Below, piece after piece: positions 54,008 to 62,082 of a stretch of DNA of 63,728 nt. The stretch is from positions 1-63,728 of the forward strand of contig CAJKBH010000018.1 in NCBI GenBank assembly GCA_905198125.1. The letters are read 5' to 3'. Under the pieces are notes generated by a model. It was not told where the DNA came from, did no database searches, and worked only from the letters and a program-made list of their open reading frames with translations. Made by a program: the position numbers and the translations under genes. How positions within the stretch are numbered: the first letter of the stretch is position 1; every line of letters starts with the position of its first letter. The DNA is from an uncultured Porphyromonadaceae bacterium (lineage in GTDB: Bacteria; Bacteroidota; Bacteroidia; Bacteroidales; Muribaculaceae).

Positions 54008-56470
54008 TCAGGCGGGGTCGACGTCATAATAAATCTGCGTGCCCCGCATTTCGGGTAGCTGCGCCATCAGTTCGTAAACCTGACGCAGCAATGCCTTTAC
54101 CTTCTGCATCGACGCATTGGCTTCGATTTTCAGCATGATGCACTGCAGATACCACAGCGCGACGCGGCTGACGAAAGGTTTTTCAGGACCCAACACCCTT
54201 GGCCCGAATATCTTGCGTAGCTCCAGAGCCAGACGCACCGCAATCTTGTCGGCCATACGCCAGTCCTTGTGCTTGACGTATATGTTCACTATGCGCGTAA
54301 AGGGGGGATAGCCGAACTTCTCGCGTTCCTGTATCTCCGTGTCATAGAATCCCTTGTAATCATGAGCCTTTACGAACTCAAGGACATGCTCGTCGGGTTT
54401 GGTGGTCTGTATGCACACCAGTCCCTTCTCCTTGCGGCGACCGGCGCGTCCCGCCACCTGCTCCAGCATGTTGAAGGCCCGCTCGTTGCTGCGGAAGTCG
54501 GGGAAATTAAGCAGAGTGTCTGCGTTGGCCACACCCACCATGCTGACATGGTCGAAGTCAAGGCCCTTGGAAATCATCTGTGTGCCTACAAGGATGTCGG
54601 TGTCATGGCGTGAGAATGTCTCGATAATCTCCTGATAGGCATCCTTGTTGCGTGTAGTGTCGAGGTCCATGCGGGCGATGCGCTGGTCGGGAAATTCCTC
54701 GTGAATTTCCTCGGCGATACGCTCGGTGCCGTAGCCATACGACACGATGGAATTCTCCTCGCAGGCCGGGCAGAGGGTAGGCAATATCTTTGTAAAGCCG
54801 CAGTAATGGCACTTCAGCAGTCCGGATGATTTGTGGTAAACCAGCGAGACGTCGCAGTTGTCGCATTTGGGCACCCATCCGCACTGGCGGCATATCACCA
54901 TCGGTGCGAAGCCTCGCCGGTTTTGGAATATGATGGCCTGCCTGCCGCTTTTGATGGCTTCGGTAATGTCCTGACGCAGTGGAAGTGAGAGGATGCCTTT
55001 CACGGTCTTTTCCTTGCGCTGGCGGCGCATATCGACAATGCGGACGTCGGGAAGCACAGATCCTTCGAAGCGTTCGGTAAGTTCTACGAGCCGGAATTTG
55101 TCGTTGACGGCCTTGTAGTATGTTTCGACGGATGGTGTGGCGGAACCGAGCAGGACCTTCGCGCCGTGCATCTGGGCCAGCACCATCGCGGTGTCACGGG
55201 CATTATATCGCGGGGCCGGATCATATTGCTTGTAGCTGCTTTCATGTTCCTCGTCCACCACAACAAGGCCGAGACGCGAGAAGGGAAGGAATACCGACGA
55301 TCGCACGCCCAATACCACAACGGGGTCGTTGGAGTGAAGGAGGCGTTTCCAGATGTCCACGCGCTCGTTGTCCGAGAATTTGGAGTGATACACAAGCAGT
55401 GCATCGCCGAACATGGCGCGGAGCCGGTCGGCGAGCTGGGTGGTCAGCGAAATCTCTGGCACGAGGTAGAGAACCTGATTGCCGTCTCGCAACGCTGCGG
55501 CTATAAGATGGGCGTATATCTCGGTCTTGCCGCTGCCGGTGACACCGTGCAGCAGTACAGGCTTGCCATCCTTGAATCCGCCAAGCACCTGGTCGTATGC
55601 CGTGCGCTGCATGTCGGACAATGCCGACAGCACCGGCTCATGACTGGATGTCTGCGGATTGAAGCGGTTGATGACGCGCTTTTCGTTGACGAGTATGTTC
55701 TTGTCAATCAGAGCGCGCAGTATGCCGGGATTCAGGCCGGTGGATTCGAGCAGGTCGCTGCGTTTCACATCCTTAAGCGGCTTATTGGTCTGCAGCCAGC
55801 CGCTCATATCCAGATAGGTGAGAAGCATTTTCTCCTGTTTGGGCGACCGTTTCACCGCATCGAACAGAGAATGCATGCCGGCCTCGTCTCCACGTTCCAA
55901 GGCGAGGGATACGAAATACTCGGTACGAGGACGGTAACGCTCCACCACACGTTCGTCTATCTGAATTATTTCGGCATCAAGGAGATGGCTTACGATGCGG
56001 GCCGTGTTCTTGATTTTCAGCTCGTTTTCCAGGTCGGAGATGCGCATACGGCCATTGTGCTGCAAAGCCGACATAACAAGCGCCTCCTTGTCAGATAATG
56101 AAAAGCCCTCGGGCATGTCGAAATCGTCGTTCAGGGCTACGAATGTCTCGCTTTCAGGCTTCAGACCGGTGGGAATGGCCGCCTTCATCACCTCACCCTC
56201 GCTGCATAAGTAATACTCCGAAATCCAGCGCCATAGTTTGAGTTGCGGATAGCGCAGCACAGGCGTCGGGTCAAGAATCTCGGTGATGGGCTTGATTTCG
56301 TAATCGCGCTTTTCGTTATGAATAAGCGACACTATGCCTGTATAGAACTTCTTACGGCCGAACTGCACCAGCACACGGCTACCTATGCTGATATTTTCCT
56401 CCATTTCGGGCGGAATCAGGTACGTGAAGCTCGAATATAGAGGCAACGGGAGTATTACTTCGGCAAACAT
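54008..56470 (-). CDS. priA: Primosomal protein N' (replication restart helicase)
   Basis: DNA helicase of 820 residues that reloads the replisome at stalled forks. An N-terminal DNA-binding domain (AEVILPLPLYSSFTYLIP) is followed by Walker A in HGVTGSGKTEIYAHL (about 310), the DEEH box in LVVVDEEHESSYKQYD, and motif III LGSATPSVETY. The zinc-binding insertion has eight cysteines (CRQC, CDNC, CHYC, CPAC). Helicase motifs V/VI include GTQMISKGLDFDHV and EQVAGRAGRRKEKG. It is on the same strand as the bio genes and 25 bp upstream of bioA. Confidence 0.97.
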   Translation of the reverse strand: MFAEVILPLPLYSSFTYLIPPEMEENISIGSRVLVQFGRKKFYTGIVSLIHNEKRDYEIKPITEILDPTPVLRYPQLKLWRWISEYYLCSEGEVMKAAIPTGLKPESETFVALNDDFDMPEGFSLSDKEALVMSALQHNGRMRISDLENELKIKNTARIVSHLLDAEIIQIDERVVERYRPRTEYFVSLALERGDEAGMHSLFDAVKRSPKQEKMLLTYLDMSGWLQTNKPLKDVKRSDLLESTGLNPGILRALIDKNILVNEKRVINRFNPQTSSHEPVLSALSDMQRTAYDQVLGGFKDGKPVLLHGVTGSGKTEIYAHLIAAALRDGNQVLYLVPEISLTTQLADRLRAMFGDALLVYHSKFSDNERVDIWKRLLHSNDPVVVLGVRSSVFLPFSRLGLVVVDEEHESSYKQYDPAPRYNARDTAMVLAQMHGAKVLLGSATPSVETYYKAVNDKFRLVELTERFEGSVLPDVRIVDMRRQRKEKTVKGILSLPLRQDITEAIKSGRQAIIFQNRRGFAPMVICRQCGWVPKCDNCDVSLVYHKSSGLLKCHYCGFTKILPTLCPACEENSIVSYGYGTERIAEEIHEEFPDQRIARMDLDTTRNKDAYQEIIETFSRHDTDILVGTQMISKGLDFDHVSMVGVANADTLLNFPDFRSNERAFNMLEQVAGRAGRRKEKGLVCIQTTKPDEHVLEFVKAHDYKGFYDTEIQEREKFGYPPFTRIVNIYVKHKDWRMADKIAVRLALELRKIFGPRVLGPEKPFVSRVALWYLQCIMLKIEANASMQKVKALLRQVYELMAQLPEMRGTQIYYDVDPA

Positions 56471-56474
56471 AATG

Positions 56475-56503
56475 CAAATTTACAAAATTTTTTGTTAACT
56501 TTG
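56475..56503. promoter_or_regulatory. Divergent -7 elements for priA and the 220-residue barrel gene
   Basis: The minus strand carries TAAATTTG (56475-56482), five bases from the priA ATG, which would give an almost leaderless mRNA. The plus strand carries TAACTTTG (56496-56503), about 34 bp before the barrel gene. The two elements are only 13 bp apart, so the promoters may compete. Confidence 0.5.
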
Positions 56504-56536
56504 TGGGGTAAAAACTAAGAGAATAACCAAATACTA

Positions 56537-57199
56537 ATGAATATGAAAAAGACACTTGCATTACTGCTGGTTGTAACGATGGGTCTCGGCTACGCGGCCC
56601 AGGTACAGGCCGGTTTTAAGATCGGACCGCGTATCGGTCTGAACGTGAACAAACTGAGTACGTCCGGAAAAATCGGAGATCTGTTTGACTCATCCAATAA
56701 CTGTGGGTTTACCGTCGGTGTACAGGCTGAGTATATGACGCCCATCAGTCTTGGTGTCGATCTGTCTCTGATGTACACATACATGGACTATCAGGTTGAA
56801 GAGGACATGACGGGTACAAACCAAAACATGCATCCCAAATTCGCGAAGAATTTCATCGAGATTCCACTGAATATAAAGTATAAGATAGGAATCCCTGTGG
56901 TAAAGAAAATATTCTCGCCGTATGTATTCACAGGTCCTTCGGTGGCTCTGAAACTGGGCAAGGACAAGGGATATAACATGGGATCTATCAATGCAAAGAC
57001 TAATACAAAGACTGCGCAGTGGGTATGGAACTTAGGTATCGGTCTTGAGTTCATCAACCATCTCCAAATTGGAGCCAGCTATGGTTTCGGTATGAACAAT
57101 ATCGTAAAGGACTTTGAGGTGGCGGGAACCACCCTGCAGACTGGAGAAGTGAAGGCAAAGACAGGCTACTGGACTGTGACGGCTGCATGGCTGTTCTAA
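56537..57199 (+). CDS. Outer-membrane beta-barrel protein
   Basis: Predicted small outer-membrane barrel of 220 residues (porin-like, OMP_b-brl type). A signal peptide (MNMKKTLALLLVVTMGLGYAAQVQA) is followed by strands such as FKIGPRIGLNVNKLS, LGVDLSLMYTYMDYQ and LNIKYKIGIPVVKKIFSPYV. It ends with GYWTVTAAWLF, the Phe-terminal assembly signal. It is 57 bp upstream of a related barrel gene, and the two share layout and may be old duplicates. Function is unknown; no enzymatic motif. Confidence 0.82.
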   Translation: MNMKKTLALLLVVTMGLGYAAQVQAGFKIGPRIGLNVNKLSTSGKIGDLFDSSNNCGFTVGVQAEYMTPISLGVDLSLMYTYMDYQVEEDMTGTNQNMHPKFAKNFIEIPLNIKYKIGIPVVKKIFSPYVFTGPSVALKLGKDKGYNMGSINAKTNTKTAQWVWNLGIGLEFINHLQIGASYGFGMNNIVKDFEVAGTTLQTGEVKAKTGYWTVTAAWLF

Positions 57200-57256
57200 A
57201 TACTATATAACTGAGCCGTCGCATTTTAAATAATGGCGGCGCGTTTACGACAACAG

Positions 57257-57865
57257 ATGAAAAAAGTATTGGCAATCATATTGATGGCCACGATCGCATT
57301 CGGAGCCTCGGCGAAGTTTCGCTGGGGCCCGACTGTCGGTCTGACCGTCAGTGATTATTTGTGGAAGCAGAAGTTAGTTGAGACCGATCAGTTGTGCGGA
57401 TTCAGCGCCGGCGTGATGGGCGAGTTGATGATACCCGGTATTGGTTTCGGTATCGATATGGCCGTGAAATACACCATGCGCGGTGCCCGGGTGCATTTCG
57501 GCGACCAGAAGGTTTGGGCCTCGCAGGGTATGGGTAACGAAAACCTCTATTTCCATACCCTTCAGATTCCCGTGAACCTGCGTTTCAAATGGACGCGCAT
57601 GAACGGATTCGAGAATTATCTCGCCCCCATAGTATTCGCAGGCCCGTTGTTCAACTTCAATCTGGACCATTCCAAGTGTCCGGTTATCGAGAATCCGGCA
57701 GGCTCGGTAGGAATTCAATGCGGTATCGGCGTGGAGCTGTACAAACGCTATCAGATTACAGCCGGTTATTTGTGGGGTCTTACCTACGATATGCGCACCA
57801 TTCAGCTTGATAACTTCTCGGCGCAGACCAACAGCTGGTTCGTTAACTTAGCCGTATTATTCTAA
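57257..57865 (+). CDS. Outer-membrane beta-barrel protein, paralog of its neighbour
   Basis: Barrel protein of 202 residues from the ATG at 57257, which gives a signal peptide (MKKVLAIILMATIAFGASA); the ATG at 57233 adds MAARLRQQ and is less likely. Strands include FRWGPTVGLTVSDYL, GFGIDMAVKYTMRGARV and LQIPVNLRFKWTRMNG. It ends with TNSWFVNLAVLF, a Phe-terminated barrel strand. It shares the GPxxGL start and the FAGPLFNFNL/FTGPSVALKL segment with the upstream protein. It is 5 bp upstream of the SufT-like gene. Confidence 0.8.
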   Translation: MKKVLAIILMATIAFGASAKFRWGPTVGLTVSDYLWKQKLVETDQLCGFSAGVMGELMIPGIGFGIDMAVKYTMRGARVHFGDQKVWASQGMGNENLYFHTLQIPVNLRFKWTRMNGFENYLAPIVFAGPLFNFNLDHSKCPVIENPAGSVGIQCGIGVELYKRYQITAGYLWGLTYDMRTIQLDNFSAQTNSWFVNLAVLF

Positions 57866-57870
57866 GCATT

Positions 57871-58212
57871 ATGGAAGAAAAAGAGGAGAGGAAGGAAGGC
57901 GAGGCATTTCGCATAGAGTCGGCGGCAGTGGATCTGCTGAAGACGGTATATGATCCCGAAATTCCCGTTGACATATATAATCTGGGGCTTATTTATCGAG
58001 TGGAATATGACGAGGCCGAGAAAACGCTGCATGTTGACATGACGCTGACCGCTCCGTCGTGTCCGGCTGCGGATTTCCTCCTGGAGGACGTGCGCCAGAA
58101 GCTCGTAAGCATCGAAGGCCCTAAGAAGGTGGATCTTCGTCTGGTGTTCCAGCCGGAATGGAACCAGGACATGATGAGCGAGGAGGCAAAACTTGAACTT
58201 GGCTTCCTGTAA
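57871..58212 (+). CDS. Metal-sulfur cluster assembly factor (DUF59/SufT-like)
   Basis: Cytoplasmic 113-residue MIP18-family protein: AVDLLKTVYDPEIPVDIYNL then GLIYRVEYDEAEKTLHVDMT and APSCPAADFLLEDVRQKL with the conserved Cys. Relatives help mature Fe-S proteins. It starts 5 bp after the barrel gene, so it may be co-transcribed. No suf genes are beside it. Confidence 0.92.
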   Translation: MEEKEERKEGEAFRIESAAVDLLKTVYDPEIPVDIYNLGLIYRVEYDEAEKTLHVDMTLTAPSCPAADFLLEDVRQKLVSIEGPKKVDLRLVFQPEWNQDMMSEEAKLELGFL

Positions 58213-58276
58213 ATACACACTATAAAATAAAAAAGGATTCATACCTAATAATTCTAATTAAGACAGGACCCCATAA

Positions 58277-59044
58277 ATGCAGGCATATTTCCTGAGCGAC
58301 TTACATTTAGGAGCGCCTTATTTCAAAGACAGGATTGAGGCGGAGCGTCGGGTAGTCAGTTTTCTTGATTCCATCAAGAGAAAGGCCGACGTGTTGTATC
58401 TGTTGGGAGATATTCTGGATTATTGGTACGAATACCGATATGTGGTGCCCCGTGGATTCGTGAGATTCTTCGGTAAGCTGGCCGAACTCAGCGACAGCGG
58501 CATACGCATTGTGTGGCTGATCGGCAACCATGACATCTGGATTTACGATTATATCCCGACCGAATTGGGCATAGAGGTAGTGGACGGCGACCTTACCGAA
58601 GTGATAGATGGCCGGACGTTCTATATGACGCACGGCGACGGTGTCGGGGAACTGAAGCCGGCGTTCAGGCTGATGCGCAGTCTGTTCCGTAACAAGTTCT
58701 GTCAGAAACTATTCTCGGCCATTCATCCGCGATGGACGGTGCCGTTTGCCTATAACTGGTCGAGTCACAGCCGCAAGACCGGCGGCAGTTCCGGATACGA
58801 ATCCACAGACGCGATGGTAGAAAACTTGCGGCATTACAGTCTTGACTACCTTAAGACTCACCCCGACATCAATTATTTCATTTACGGCCACCTGCACGTC
58901 ATGCATCGTGAGCAGCTGGCACTGCCGCCAGGAGCACCGCAGGCACCCCACGCCGAGATGATAGTGCTGGGCGATTGGATCACGCATTTCAGCTACGGCC
59001 ACTGGGACGGCACCCGATTTGAACTCGCCTCGATTGCGGTCTGA
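58277..59044 (+). CDS. lpxH: UDP-2,3-diacylglucosamine hydrolase
   Basis: Calcineurin-like phosphoesterase of 255 residues that cleaves UDP-diacylglucosamine to lipid X in lipid A synthesis. The metal ligands appear in order: DLHLGAPY near the N-terminus, GDILDYWYEYR, GNHDIWIYDY, THGDGVGEL and YGHLHVMHREQL. The family also includes LpxH-like paralogs with other roles. It is downstream of the SufT-like gene with a 64-bp gap. Confidence 0.9.
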   Translation: MQAYFLSDLHLGAPYFKDRIEAERRVVSFLDSIKRKADVLYLLGDILDYWYEYRYVVPRGFVRFFGKLAELSDSGIRIVWLIGNHDIWIYDYIPTELGIEVVDGDLTEVIDGRTFYMTHGDGVGELKPAFRLMRSLFRNKFCQKLFSAIHPRWTVPFAYNWSSHSRKTGGSSGYESTDAMVENLRHYSLDYLKTHPDINYFIYGHLHVMHREQLALPPGAPQAPHAEMIVLGDWITHFSYGHWDGTRFELASIAV

Positions 59045-59149
59045 ACCCGGCGCGCAGCATACGCTGCCTGCTCTTGCGGCCCTCGTTGCGGTCCGGGCTT
59101 GCCGCCTATATAGTCTGCTCTGTGCGCAGCCGTTAGCTGCGTGGCGCAA

Positions 59150-59174
59150 AGCTCCAGACGGAAACCGCTCCGCG
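59150..59174 (+). repeat. REP-like dispersed repeat, partial copy D
   Basis: AGCTCC-AG-ACGGAAAC-C-GCTCCGCG matches the 3' two thirds of copy B (reverse complement) in 22 of 25 positions. It lacks the GGAGC 5' arm. It is in opposite orientation to copy B 116 bp away, as in a bacterial interspersed mosaic element. Confidence 0.7.
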
Positions 59175-59290
59175 TCAACCCAGCGCAGCCGGCATGAGAG
59201 GAGTGGCAGCCGGCAAGCGAGGAGCGGGAACGGCATTAGGGTAGTGGCAGCCGGCAGGAGGCTTGCAATGTAGTATAGGCAGCATGTATC

Positions 59291-59325
59291 AGCGCGGAGC
59301 TGTTTCCGTAAGGAGCTACGCTCCT
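59291..59325 (-). repeat. REP-like dispersed repeat, copy B
   Basis: On the minus strand it reads GGAGC-GT-AGCTCCTTA then CGGAAACAGCTCCGCGC. Arms GCGCGGAGC and GCTCC-T-GCGC can pair. It matches copy A in 31 of 35 positions. It lies 61 bp from the 3' end of the transposase gene. Confidence 0.75.
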
Positions 59326-59385
59326 GCGCGAAGCGATAGCACGCTCGCCTCGCCGCGATGGTGCCTACCTCCGGCCCGAATGTGC

Positions 59386-60363
59386 TTATTTCAGCACTGT
59401 GAAGTGCCCCGCCGCTATCCGCTCTGCTACCGAGTTCATATAGAGGCAATGCTCACGGCTCGGTTTCTCGTGCTTGAATGGATCAGTCTGCAATTTGAAT
59501 GAATCAGGATGCAATATCGCGCCGTTCCGTTCCGGTATTGACACTATCAGCAACCGGCCTTCGGCACAGGCGTCGAATAGGGCGCCGGAGGGTTTGTATC
59601 TGGCCGGGAGTGTTTGGTTGGTAAGTTGAATTATGGCGCCGCCATTATCTATGCTCCAATCGCGTACTTTCTTTTCATCAGGGTGTATATATGGTGAAAC
59701 GAGCACTCCGTCATTCCGGATGGTGTGTAACCATAGCCGTTTCTTCTCTATCAGCTGTTCGGGAGTGTAGCTGCGGCTTACCCTGACAGCCTCTATAAGT
59801 TCCTCGTCAAGCAGATCCCAGTTGCCGTAGGCTTCGTAACGGATGTTACCGTCAGTGATCCAAAAGCGGTGAAAGTAACCCGGATTCTGAGCTCGAATCA
59901 GATACCGGCGCGGATTATCGCTGATATATGCCAGCATCCTTTCCAGCTGGCCTTGTTTCATCAGAATCTTGTCGTAGTAACCCTCCTCGAAGATGCTGTC
60001 CTGCATGTCGAGATTTATGCGGGCGCTATTCTTGATGGCCTTTATCATAATGCCCAAATGCGTGACAGAGGCCTGACGTACGTAGAAAGCTATATGGACG
60101 TGGTCGGGCATGATGCAACGGCGTAATACCGATGTGAAAGGGAATTCGGCTTTAAGGCCGGAGATTGCAGTTGCTACGGCTTTGCCTATTGGTGTAAGTT
60201 CGGTGCGCGGTCTCCAGTCTCGGTCGGCGGGAATGCCGATAACGGTGGAGAAGTCCGGGATGCCGGGGGCCTTGTTCAGTACGATGTGATAAATACACCT
60301 GGAGCGGTAATCGTGACCGGGACAGCGTATGCGACCGTTCTGTCTGGTTCGCAGACTCGGCAT
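59386..60363 (-). CDS. REP-associated tyrosine transposase with extra C-terminal domain
   Basis: Y1 (HUH-type) transposase-like protein of 325 residues from the ATG at 60363; a GTG at 60369 would add two residues. The N-terminal part (about 15-165) has RCIYHIVLNKAPG, the HUH-like pair in MPDHVHIAFYV and the probable catalytic Tyr in FEEGYYDKILMK. The usual family member ends near 200 residues; here about 150 more follow. That part (LVSPYIHPDEKKVRD, NGGAIIQLTNQ, YKPSGALFDACAEGRLLIVS) resembles a DprA/SLOG-type Rossmann domain by eye. REP-like repeats lie next to its 3' end. RAYT proteins are usually single-copy, domesticated genes that act on REP sequences. The second domain is inference. Confidence 0.85.
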   Translation of the reverse strand: MPSLRTRQNGRIRCPGHDYRSRCIYHIVLNKAPGIPDFSTVIGIPADRDWRPRTELTPIGKAVATAISGLKAEFPFTSVLRRCIMPDHVHIAFYVRQASVTHLGIMIKAIKNSARINLDMQDSIFEEGYYDKILMKQGQLERMLAYISDNPRRYLIRAQNPGYFHRFWITDGNIRYEAYGNWDLLDEELIEAVRVSRSYTPEQLIEKKRLWLHTIRNDGVLVSPYIHPDEKKVRDWSIDNGGAIIQLTNQTLPARYKPSGALFDACAEGRLLIVSIPERNGAILHPDSFKLQTDPFKHEKPSREHCLYMNSVAERIAAGHFTVLK

Positions 60364-60368
60364 GGACA

Positions 60369-60584
60369 CTATTTATTGCGGCTCTCTTTCTTCTTGAGGA
60401 AGAAGTAGAGGGCTGCGATAAGGGCCAGTTCGATCAGAGAGACTACGATTAGTCTGAGGGCTTCTCCGTTACGGATAAGGTCGCCGCCGAAATAGATGCT
60501 CATGCCGGCCAGATAGCATAGCAATAGCGTTGGCAGCCATACTGAACGCGGTATGCGTTTACGAGAATCCGGGATTCTATTCAT
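60369..60584 (-). CDS. Small two-helix membrane protein
   Basis: Predicted inner-membrane protein of 71 residues with two hydrophobic segments (WLPTLLLCYLAGMSIYFGG and LIVVSLIELALIAALYFFL) and a basic C-terminus (KKKESRNK). Its stop is 5 bp from the transposase ATG, so the two genes are probably coupled. Family unknown. Confidence 0.65.
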   Translation of the reverse strand: MNRIPDSRKRIPRSVWLPTLLLCYLAGMSIYFGGDLIRNGEALRLIVVSLIELALIAALYFFLKKKESRNK

Positions 60585-60620
60585 GATAAATCGGGCTGTG
60601 CGCAGATTCTGTGTGATAAA

Positions 60621-61379
60621 TCAGGCGGTGTGCTGATCCTGAGGCACGACGGGGTGCAGTTCTTCGAGGGTATGGTAATAGGGTGAGGAGGCGGGATCGA
60701 AGCCGTTCTGGTTCAGATGGTCGTAGATCTGGATGCAGGCGTATGCGTCGAGGCTGGCGTATTCCTGCTGGTGGGAGGTGAGTTCAGGAGCCTCCCAGTT
60801 GGTGAGGCGCTGTCCCTTGCTGATGCGTTTGCCGAACAATATGGCGTAGATGCGCGACAGGCTGTTGTCAATGATATCGTAGTCCTTGACGTAACTTTGC
60901 AGGTCGATGAAGCCCTGCGGCTTCATGTCATAAAGTTTGTGCAGGTTATGGAAATCATCATGAACCGAGACTCCGATCTTGATGATGTCCGGATTCTCAA
61001 GAAGCTCGCGCACCTCGGGGAACATCCCTATCATATTGAGGCGGAACAGGTAGCACGTGGTATGTGTGGACAGCTGAAGGAGCGCCACATTGTTGGAATG
61101 TCCCCGTCGGAAACTGGGTTTTGTCTCTGTGTCAAACCCTATAACCGTTTCGGCACACAAAGCGCTGACGGCTTCAGATACTTTCTCGGGGCGGTCTACC
61201 ATAACAATCTTGCCGGGGAATGCGGCCACGGGCAGCACTGCAAGCTCCTGCTTGGAGATGCTTACTACTCGTTCCACATCTGTAGGGGCGGAATTTAATT
61301 TGGTTTCTGTCGTTTCTGTATTCTGTATATCTGATTGTGCGTCTTTCAAAGGTTGTCGCGTTTGTGTATTGACATTCAT
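60621..61379 (-). CDS. DEDDy-type 3'-5' exonuclease domain protein
   Basis: Cytoplasmic nuclease-like protein of 252 residues. A low-complexity polar N-terminus (about 1-60) precedes an RNase D-like exonuclease domain. Exo I is IGFDTETKPSF, Exo II lies around KIGVSVHDDFHNL, and Exo III is YASLDAYACIQIYDHL, whose Tyr gives the DEDDy class. There is no HRDC domain, so it is not a classical RNase D. The substrate is unknown. It begins 52 bp from the end of bioD. Confidence 0.88.
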   Translation of the reverse strand: MNVNTQTRQPLKDAQSDIQNTETTETKLNSAPTDVERVVSISKQELAVLPVAAFPGKIVMVDRPEKVSEAVSALCAETVIGFDTETKPSFRRGHSNNVALLQLSTHTTCYLFRLNMIGMFPEVRELLENPDIIKIGVSVHDDFHNLHKLYDMKPQGFIDLQSYVKDYDIIDNSLSRIYAILFGKRISKGQRLTNWEAPELTSHQQEYASLDAYACIQIYDHLNQNGFDPASSPYYHTLEELHPVVPQDQHTA

Positions 61380-61431
61380 ACTATCTCTTATTGTGGTTAA
61401 CGAAATTTCCGCGCATAAATTGTAACGGAAA

Positions 61432-62082
61432 TCATGTCAATGACTCCACATCGATGAACAGGGTTTCGGGATTATGCCTCTCGATCCACGATTTTACGTA
61501 TCGGTGAGTGTCTTCGGCTATCGGTTTGTCGTTGTCGAAATGATGGTTGAACACCACAGCGAACAGCTTAAGTCCGTATGTGCTTATGGCGTTGAGGGCC
61601 AGCAGGGTATGGTTGATGGATCCGAGCGTGGCGTTTGTGACCAGCACGACAGGCAGATTGTGGTCGCGGATATAGTCGATGGTGAGGTAATCGCCTTTCA
61701 GCGGCACCATCAGGCCACCGGCGCCTTCAATCAGTACATGGTCGTATTCGCGCATAAGCAATTCGGTGCATTCGGCAATCCTGTCTGTATCCACCACTGT
61801 GCCGTCGATGGCGGCGGCAAGTTCAGGTGATGCAGGGTAGGAGTAGATAAGCGGAGCCGTGAGGCGTTGCTCATCCACAGGGAGCATCCCTGTGCCCATG
61901 ATGCGGCGGTGCACCTCGATATCTTCCGAAACGTCGTGATTGCCGGTCTGTACGAATTTCTGCGTGATGGGCTTCAGTCCATCGCGCATCATCATCACTG
62001 CCAGCCGGCCGGTGACGTATGATTTACCGGCATCGGTATCGATGCCGGTAATGAAAAGTCGTTCGGGCCACTGCATCACCAT
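61432..62082 (-). CDS. bioD: Dethiobiotin synthetase
   Basis: It forms the ureido ring of dethiobiotin from DAPA, CO2 and ATP; 216 residues. Walker-type P-loop: FITGIDTDAGKSYVTGRLAV. Further motifs are IEGAGGLMVPLKG and LVTNATLGSINHTLL. It is separated from bioAF-GC by about 8 kb and overlaps the end of glyA by 7 bp. bioB is not in the window. Confidence 0.96.
   Translation of the reverse strand: MVMQWPERLFITGIDTDAGKSYVTGRLAVMMMRDGLKPITQKFVQTGNHDVSEDIEVHRRIMGTGMLPVDEQRLTAPLIYSYPASPELAAAIDGTVVDTDRIAECTELLMREYDHVLIEGAGGLMVPLKGDYLTIDYIRDHNLPVVLVTNATLGSINHTLLALNAISTYGLKLFAVVFNHHFDNDKPIAEDTHRYVKSWIERHNPETLFIDVESLT

Larger units (their letters stand above)
59045..59385. other. GC-rich intergenic region with REP-like pair
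   Basis: This 341-bp stretch between lpxH and the transposase gene holds two REP-like copies in opposite orientation (59150-59174 and 59291-59325). Three copies of CAGCCGGCA also occur, at about 59187-59253. No credible ORF is present. Its base composition is richer in GC than flanking intergenic DNA. Confidence 0.65.

Noticed and set aside
53983..54027. Upstream ATG for bioA
   Set aside because: It would overlap priA and adds 15 unconserved residues. The ATG at 53982 begins the conserved N-terminus.
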